Shown here piece by piece: positions 58,172 to 64,000 of a DNA stretch of 64,000 bases. The stretch's first letter is position 1; every line of letters begins with the position of its first letter. The DNA is from Heloderma charlesbogerti (lineage: Eukaryota > Chordata > Lepidosauria > Squamata > Helodermatidae). The notes under the pieces are model-generated. The model was not told where the DNA came from, searched no databases, and saw only the letters and a list, made by a program, of their open reading frames with translations. The stretch lies in NCBI GenBank assembly GCA_026122225.1, contig JANEZZ010001953.1, forward strand, positions 930,001 to 994,000, in the 5' to 3' direction. Both the position numbers and the translations under genes were made by a program.

Positions 58172-58990
58172 ATAAACCTGGAGGTTACTAAAGTCTGGGA
58201 AACTGTAACCAGGCTACCTCTATTCAGGAGGGGTCTCAGTTGCAACACCAACCTCAGCTGGTGAAAGATGTGCTGTGCCACTGATGCCATCCGTGTATCT
58301 ATGAGAAACCCCAAACAACTGATCCTTTAGCATTGGGATGGGCAGCTTGTGGCCTTCCAGATGTTTTGGCCTACAACTCCCATGATCCCTCACTATTAAC
58401 TATGCAAGCTAGGGTTGATGGGAGGCCAAAACATCTGGAGGTCATAAGTTGCCCACCTCTGCATTAGCAGGAGTGCAGTCCCATCCAGAACAGATGGAAC
58501 ACCAGCTTCCTGAGCAGACAAGCCACCCACACCAACCTCTGACTCCTCAGGACTGCTTCAGTTTATTAGCCTCATCCAGTCCATTTCTGATTTCAAGTGT
58601 TAATTTAACCTCTGATGTCAAGCACCAGTTTAGTATTTCCACCACCTCAGCTGAACCATAGGTAAAAGTGAGACAAAGGTGGGTGTCATCAGCATATTTT
58701 TTTGAGGCAGCAGGATTGTGGTTGCTACACATACGCATCACAAAAAACTGTTCCTCCACTGATCCTCCACTGCTATAGCAAATGGGAGTAATGTGGCAGA
58801 CAGCACAAAGTGGGCTGCTGCCTTAAAGCATTTGAATAAACAGCCAGGATGTCCAGGGGAGAAGGACATGCCAGCCCTGGATATATTCTTTGAAGTTGCA
58901 GATTCTATGTGGCGGAGAATCTGGCACATACAAAAAGAGAGCATCCTTGTTTTGTAGTGGATTCTTGCCACACTTTTGGCCATGAAAGAT
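58172..58990 (-). mobile_element. L2-type LINE, part 3 of the split copy (RT region)
   Basis: 'acctggaggttactaaagtc' and the following sequence continue part 2. On the minus strand near 58640-58720 is YADDTHLCLTF, the RT catalytic box. A hAT-like MITE lies inside at 58326-58466. Heavily decayed; the left limit of the RT part near 58990 is approximate. Confidence 0.6.
58326..58466. mobile_element. Complete palindromic hAT-like MITE
   Basis: Left 'gggatgggcagcttgtggcc', 'ttccagatgttttggcctac' and 'aactcccatgatccc'; right 'agggttgatgggaggccaaa', 'acatctggaggtcataagtt' and 'gcccacc'. The two halves pair over most of their length. A target-site duplication is possible (CATT-type bases on both sides), but I cannot confirm 8 bp. 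Confidence 0.75.
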
Positions 58991-61142
58991 CTTATTTGGC
59001 TTCTACAGCCTGCAGTGCCTCCATGTTTATAACTTGCCACCAAATCAATAATCCAGTATTGCCCAGTACAGGGACTCCATGGGATTGATCCAAATGTATG
59101 ATGGCTCAACTGCACTGATGAAAATGGACTTCACCACCCTCTCTGTCCTATGGTGGCCCCTCAAGCCCCCTGAAAATGCTTCACAAAAAGGAGACCCTGC
59201 TGAAGGGTGATCTGTGGGGGAGGGGGAATCCCCCCAAATTGGGGAGCGGGACCTTATGCAAGTGGAACCCCTCCTCTTGTGGAAGGCAGATCCTGGATCC
59301 AGCCCTGTGTGTATGTGTAGTATTCTCTTGTTGGAGATAAAGAACTGTGTTTGTGCCCTGGAAGCAGTAAACTGTCCAATAGACATTTCAAGAGGAAATT
59401 ACCTCTGTTTTCCTCCTTGTGCTGTCAAACTAGGTGATGGGAAGAGTTCTTTCTAGTCTGGAAGAAACAAGATGCTTCTAGGTCTCTAGAAAGCTAGTAA
59501 GCTACAGTGCCTCCTCCAGGATGTCCTGATTATAAAGAATGGTTTGGGTGGCACCAATACTAGTGTGGCCTCTAAGCTGAGAATCTGTGAGAGCTCCTGG
59601 AATAATGATTTAGTTAGAGCAGATGTTTCTCCTACCTTCCCCCTACAAAACTCTTTATAAAGGGACTAGGATTGAGCCAGGATTTTAATTATGTGCTGCA
59701 TCAGCAGGTCATGAAATGGTTTTCATGGTCAACATGTTTGCAAGTGAATAAGCTGATCAACTGATGCTTTAACATGGCCTTGTGTTGTGGGAGCTGATGA
59801 GCCGATTGGTAGTTAGAACTGTACTGTAGTTGTGCTGTTTGTTTCGATATGTTTTAATGTTCATACTGCCTCAGTATCAGCATTGAGTGAGTAAATTGAG
59901 CTGGTATTCTTTGTTGTGTTGCACTTTTTCAGTTCTCTTCTAACTTTGCTGCATTTAGCTATGCATTTCTTTGGTCGTATAATTTAAAATAATTCAATGT
60001 ATTATTTTATTTAGATAGGTTTGCAGCAGGTATTCAAGCAATCTAGATCTGTTATGTTTGAGTATCTTCAACAAAAATATTTGACACAAAATATTATTTA
60101 TTTATATTTATATATTTATATATATATTTAGTAGTGGTTTAAAAATGTATCATGTGAGTACACTTAGAAATGTCCAAGTGCTGTTGTCTTAGGTTCTGTG
60201 GAGATGGCAGCAAAGGTATGAGTTGTGGCTCCTGGACAGAGATAAGAATGTGTTTATTTCACATGGTGTATGGTGCCAGACTAGCATAAAGCTGCTTCCC
60301 GGTAGTACAGTTTTCCCAGAGCTGGGTCAAAGCCAGGCCAGAATATCTTGGCCTGCGCTCTGGCTCCGTCACCTCTGCTATACCAAAGGCTATTAAAGAG
60401 CCTCCTCTAGGCTTATCATCCAACTTCCTATGGAAGGTCTGTCTGACACATCCGACACTCTTGCCATCCCACTGCAGGTACTGCAGATACAGCATTACAC
60501 AATGAAGGGGCCAAAACCTATCAACCAACGAAGAGTTCTCCATTCAGTAACCCCACAAAACAGTGCTCGCAAACCAGCCACCATTGTCAGCAGTGAAGGC
60601 TTCTGAGAGGCCTTAACTATTACTGCGGTGTCCATGACAACATCTCAATCTTAAGGCAGTTGTTTGACTAAAAGGACAGCTCTTGGCTGTATACCTAGAT
60701 TGCTGCTTGACCCACAAAAGGGTTGCTTCATGTATGATGGATTATGGAAGTCACCAGGCTCACAGTCAATATACTGGGGATCCATCACAACCATTTTACT
60801 TGAGTGCCAGCCTTCCCCATGTCACGATAAGTGTTAGACGGAACAGCACATTTGCCACATGCATACACATATATCAATGCACTCCGAACTTTAAGGCATA
60901 AAGAAGCAATTCAGATATGTATAAATGGTGTGATAGTGCCAATAGCAACTTTCCTTACAGTTGAATAGTAGCTGCTGCAAGAGGGATCTGGATCAGGACC
61001 AGAGTGAAGGCAAAAGCTTAAATCCCCTTTTCCCCTTGTGACAATCTCATTTGGGATCCCCCACCCCGCTACAACTGCTGTTAATGAATAAAAACCATGA
61101 GCATGCAAGGACCAATCATGTGTTTGACATCATGTTTAGTTT
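58991..61142. other. Unassigned intronic DNA
   Basis: Contains AT-rich TATATTTA-type repeats near 60090-60130 and a 94-codon open frame on the minus strand at 60259-60543 with no recognised domain. I do not call it a gene. Confidence 0.4.
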
Positions 61143-61235
61143 GGCCCTAAAGCTGCAATCCTATGCAGACTCATTTGGAAGCACATCCTATTAAACAAAG
61201 TGGGACTTCCTTCTGAGTAAACATAACAAAAACCA
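61143..61235. repeat. Short MITE fragment (CAATCCTATG family)
   Basis: 'aagctgcaatcctatgcaga', then 'agtgggacttccttctgagt' and 'aaacata'. Same blocks as 49858-49950. Confidence 0.6.
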
Positions 61236-63112
61236 GGCAGTAAATGTCCAGAAAATTTCAGAAGCAATAGCTGGTAGTTACTGGGTAAATAGTATTTCTC
61301 CACAAGATGGAAAATGTCCATGATATTGGGTTAGTATAGTCATAAATATTCATAATTTGGGAACTGAACACATTGCAGAGCTCAGCTAGCTGGGGATAAC
61401 AATGGATTCCATCCCCCATGGGCTCAGTGGATGATCTTGGTGCGATACAGGCTTGTTCTCAGATCCTAGCACTTGTGATGACTTGCTGGCAGGGTAGATT
61501 AATTAAAATCAGCAAGTGATTGATCCTTCATATATTTCCTAAACAATGGTGCAGATCTGACCACTAAGCGATGTTAATTGACATCTAAATAGAGTATTAT
61601 CTATACTGTTCTTTCAACCAGGCTTTGCATCTGTACTGTACACATTTTGCACGCTTTCCTTTTTTTCCTATAGAAAGAATCTAGGGTCTCTTTTTTAACA
61701 GCCAGCACCCATTATTGTTTGTGAGGTTTACGTATAGAAATATCAGAATCTGCACGCTGGAGAAGTTTGTCTTCTTTCCAGTGTTGCTCCTTTCTGCTTC
61801 ACTCTGCCTTGTTCTAGCTCCAATCTCACAAAAACAAAGTAGCAAACAAAAATAAAATGCCCATGACCGATAAGCAGAAGTAAGGTCTGATAATTATTGG
61901 GCAGGTTAGAGCACTTTCTTTTCATCTGGTGATCATGAAAAACCTATCTTTGGTAGGTTGTAAATATTAATAGTCAAGAAATGATCAGATTTGTTCTTCA
62001 TTTACATAGAAAAGTCTGCTTTAACTTCATATATCTAGTAGAAACATTGATTCAATTTAGAGATTAACTATAGGGCTAACATAGTTGTATCCAGATAAAT
62101 ATAAATATAATATTAAATATATATTTAATATTAACCTAGTAATTGTTTTAAGAGTGAGGCAACAGGGAACATGCCAAACATTACAGAAGAGGCAATAAAT
62201 GCAGTGAGCTAATTTCAATCATAGTATGAGCATAATTTCCCCAAATGTAACATAGCATCCAGCTAGATATTTGTTACTATATGCTAAAAATTGTATTATA
62301 GCTAATTCACTGGCTTCCTAAATATAAGAACCACAATTAAAAAACTTACGTGAACAAATGCAAAGGACACTAAGCAGCACCTGTGACTACCATGTTCAAC
62401 ATATCCCAACAAACTCATAATACCATGTTATGCCAGGTGAGGCCAATTTCTCATCTAATCTGATATTCTGACCCTTATGTCCATCATCAAAATCAAACTC
62501 CAACCTTCCAAGCCCCTACTTCCCTTCCATAGTGGCCTTCAAAGCCATTCCATTGCTCAATATTTCTCACACTCTGCTCAGGGTATCCTTTACACTGAAT
62601 AAGCAGGCAAACCATTTTGCAATGACATATCTTTGCATAATTATCAGAGCCTCTGATAGTGATTCACCATGATTTATTCTTAGAAAAAAATATTGGATTC
62701 AAAGTAGCTTCTGTTCTCATTAGCCACTGTGAATTTCTTATTTAGCTGAGGTTTCTGGTTGGGTATCTTAAAGAGTAGGAGCTAGGTTTTTTAAAGGCTT
62801 TAATTAATGCGTTCAGTCTGAAAGCTAGAAAAAAATGCATTGCTGCCATATATTAGACATGTACCTAGGGGTCATCACCAGTGTAGATGTGGATGCTGGA
62901 AGTGTTATCGTTTTTCTGCTTCACAGAATGTTTGCACATCCAAGCATCACATTGGAAAACATGTCAAGCCTCACATAGAGCCAAAGCTATCAGAAATGTT
63001 GTTCAGTTTTGATCAGACATGCACAGCCTTTCTGAATGCAATGAAAATGATACTGTTTTCAAAATATTTCAGTTTGAGAAAGTTTTGCCTTTGAAAGCTA
63101 TATGCAGTCCTT
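61236..63112. other. Unassigned AT-rich intronic DNA
   Basis: AT-rich, with ATATTTAATATTA-type sequence near 62100-62130. No gene or named element recognised. Confidence 0.4.
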
Positions 63113-63757
63113 TGTTGTTGTTCAGTCGTTCAGTCATGTCCGACTCTTCGTGACCCCATGGACCATAGCACGCCAGGCCTTCCTGTCCTGCGCTCTCTCC
63201 CGGAGTGTGCTTGTCCATATTCATTGCATCGGTGATGCTATCTAGCCATCCCATCCTCTGCCGTCCCCTTCTCCTTTTGCCTTCAATCTTTCCCAGCAAC
63301 AGGGTCTTTTCCAGTGAGTTTTCTCTTCGCATTAGGTGGCCAAACTATTTCAGCTTCAGCTTCAGTATCTGTCCTTCCAATGAGCACTCAGGGTTGATTT
63401 CCTTTAGGATTGACTGATTTGACCTCCTTGCAGTCTAGGGGACTCGTAAGAGTCTTCTCCAGCACCACAGTTCAAAAGCATCAATTCTTCGGCGCTCAGC
63501 CTTCCTTATAGTCCAGCTCTCACAGTCATACGTTGCTACTGGGAAAACCATAGCTTTGATTATACGAACCTTTGTCGGCAAGATTATGTCTCTGGTTCTT
63601 ACTATGCTGTCTAGGTTTGCCATAGCTTTCCTCCCAAGGAGCAAGCGTCTTTTAATTTCATGGCTACAGTCACCGTCTGCGGTGATCTTGGAGCCCAAGA
63701 AAATAAAATCTGTCACTGCTTCCATTTCTTCCCCTTCTATATGCCAGGAAGTAACCT
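63113..63757 (-). mobile_element. BovB LINE copy 3, 5'-truncated
   Basis: The plus-strand left end 'gttgttgttcagtcgttcag' is the reversed (CAA)n tail. The minus-strand frame includes MEAVTDFIFLGSKITADGDC and CESWTIRKAERRRIDAFELW, the end of the BovB ORF. It is cut off at 63757, where copies 1 and 2 continue. Short CCTTT on both sides could be part of the target duplication. Confidence 0.93.
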
Positions 63758-63819
63758 TTTAGTTAACATATGTTCTGGCAGTCATATAGAAATATTGATT
63801 TTCTTTAATTTTAAATTTT

Positions 63820-64000
63820 CTGTACCACTCCTTCATCACCAAAGGCATTCCCAGGACAGTGGACATAAAATTATAAAAACAATGCATAACCATAGAAAGT
63901 AGAGGCATAAAAACCATAAAACCAGGAGCCAATCTCATGAAATTGCAAAATTCTCCTCAAAATGCTTTGGCAAACAGGAATGTAATTTGGCACCAAAAAG
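63820..64000 (-). mobile_element. Possible L2-type LINE 3' fragment
   Basis: 'ttctgtaccactccttcatc' and 'ccaggacagtggacataaaa' followed by AAAAACAATGC-type sequence resemble the reverse of L2 3' ends (compare 55910-55990). It runs off the window. Confidence 0.4.

Overview
The window reads as intergenic and intronic DNA from a vertebrate, most likely a squamate reptile (lizard or snake). It holds three copies of the RTE-clade LINE BovB, together with CR1 and L2 LINEs, an L1 relic, Ty3/gypsy fragments, a 5S rRNA-derived SINE, a tRNA/CORE SINE and many hAT-type and Harbinger-like MITEs. That mixture is typical of squamates. No bacterial-style operon is present, and almost every long open frame is either a transposon relic or chance.

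Layout. 1-18.9 kb: a chimeric 5S/CR1 SINE, a gypsy reverse-transcriptase piece, a nearly identical 123-bp inverted repeat, a CORE SINE, L2 tails and a CR1 3' end. 18.9-24.8 kb: four copies of an unusual non-autonomous hAT-type foldback element (here FB1-FB4). Each is built of nested palindromes, and three have 8-bp target-site duplications. FB1 lies next to a ~31-bp minisatellite, FB2 splits a gypsy integrase region, and FB3 and FB4 split the endonuclease region of one L2. That L2 runs to 27.4 kb, where it ends in a GATA microsatellite.

27.4-37.6 kb: sparse; small MITEs, L2 and CR1 tails and a local triplication. 37.6-47.5 kb: a stack of nested insertions. A CR1 endonuclease piece is followed by an L1 ORF2 tail interrupted by TAA-flanked palindromic MITEs and two nearly full-length BovB copies in opposite orientation. 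One BovB sits inside a MITE that itself sits inside the L1.

47.65-48.25 kb: the only convincing host gene signal, a CpG island promoter with a probable first coding exon on the plus strand ending at a consensus splice donor. I could not identify the gene. From 48.2 kb to the end I see no further clear exon, so this is probably intron 1. It carries a palindromic MITE, a minus-strand L2 broken by a Buster/ZBED5-like hAT relic and by a second L2, and a 5'-truncated BovB.

The best candidate for something undescribed is the foldback family. Hairpins with a TACGTA-type core alternate with CGCAAAT-type hairpins about every 50 bp, and in FB2 and FB3 the whole array folds on itself symmetrically over about 350 bp. 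All family names are from sequence reading alone; no database search was possible.
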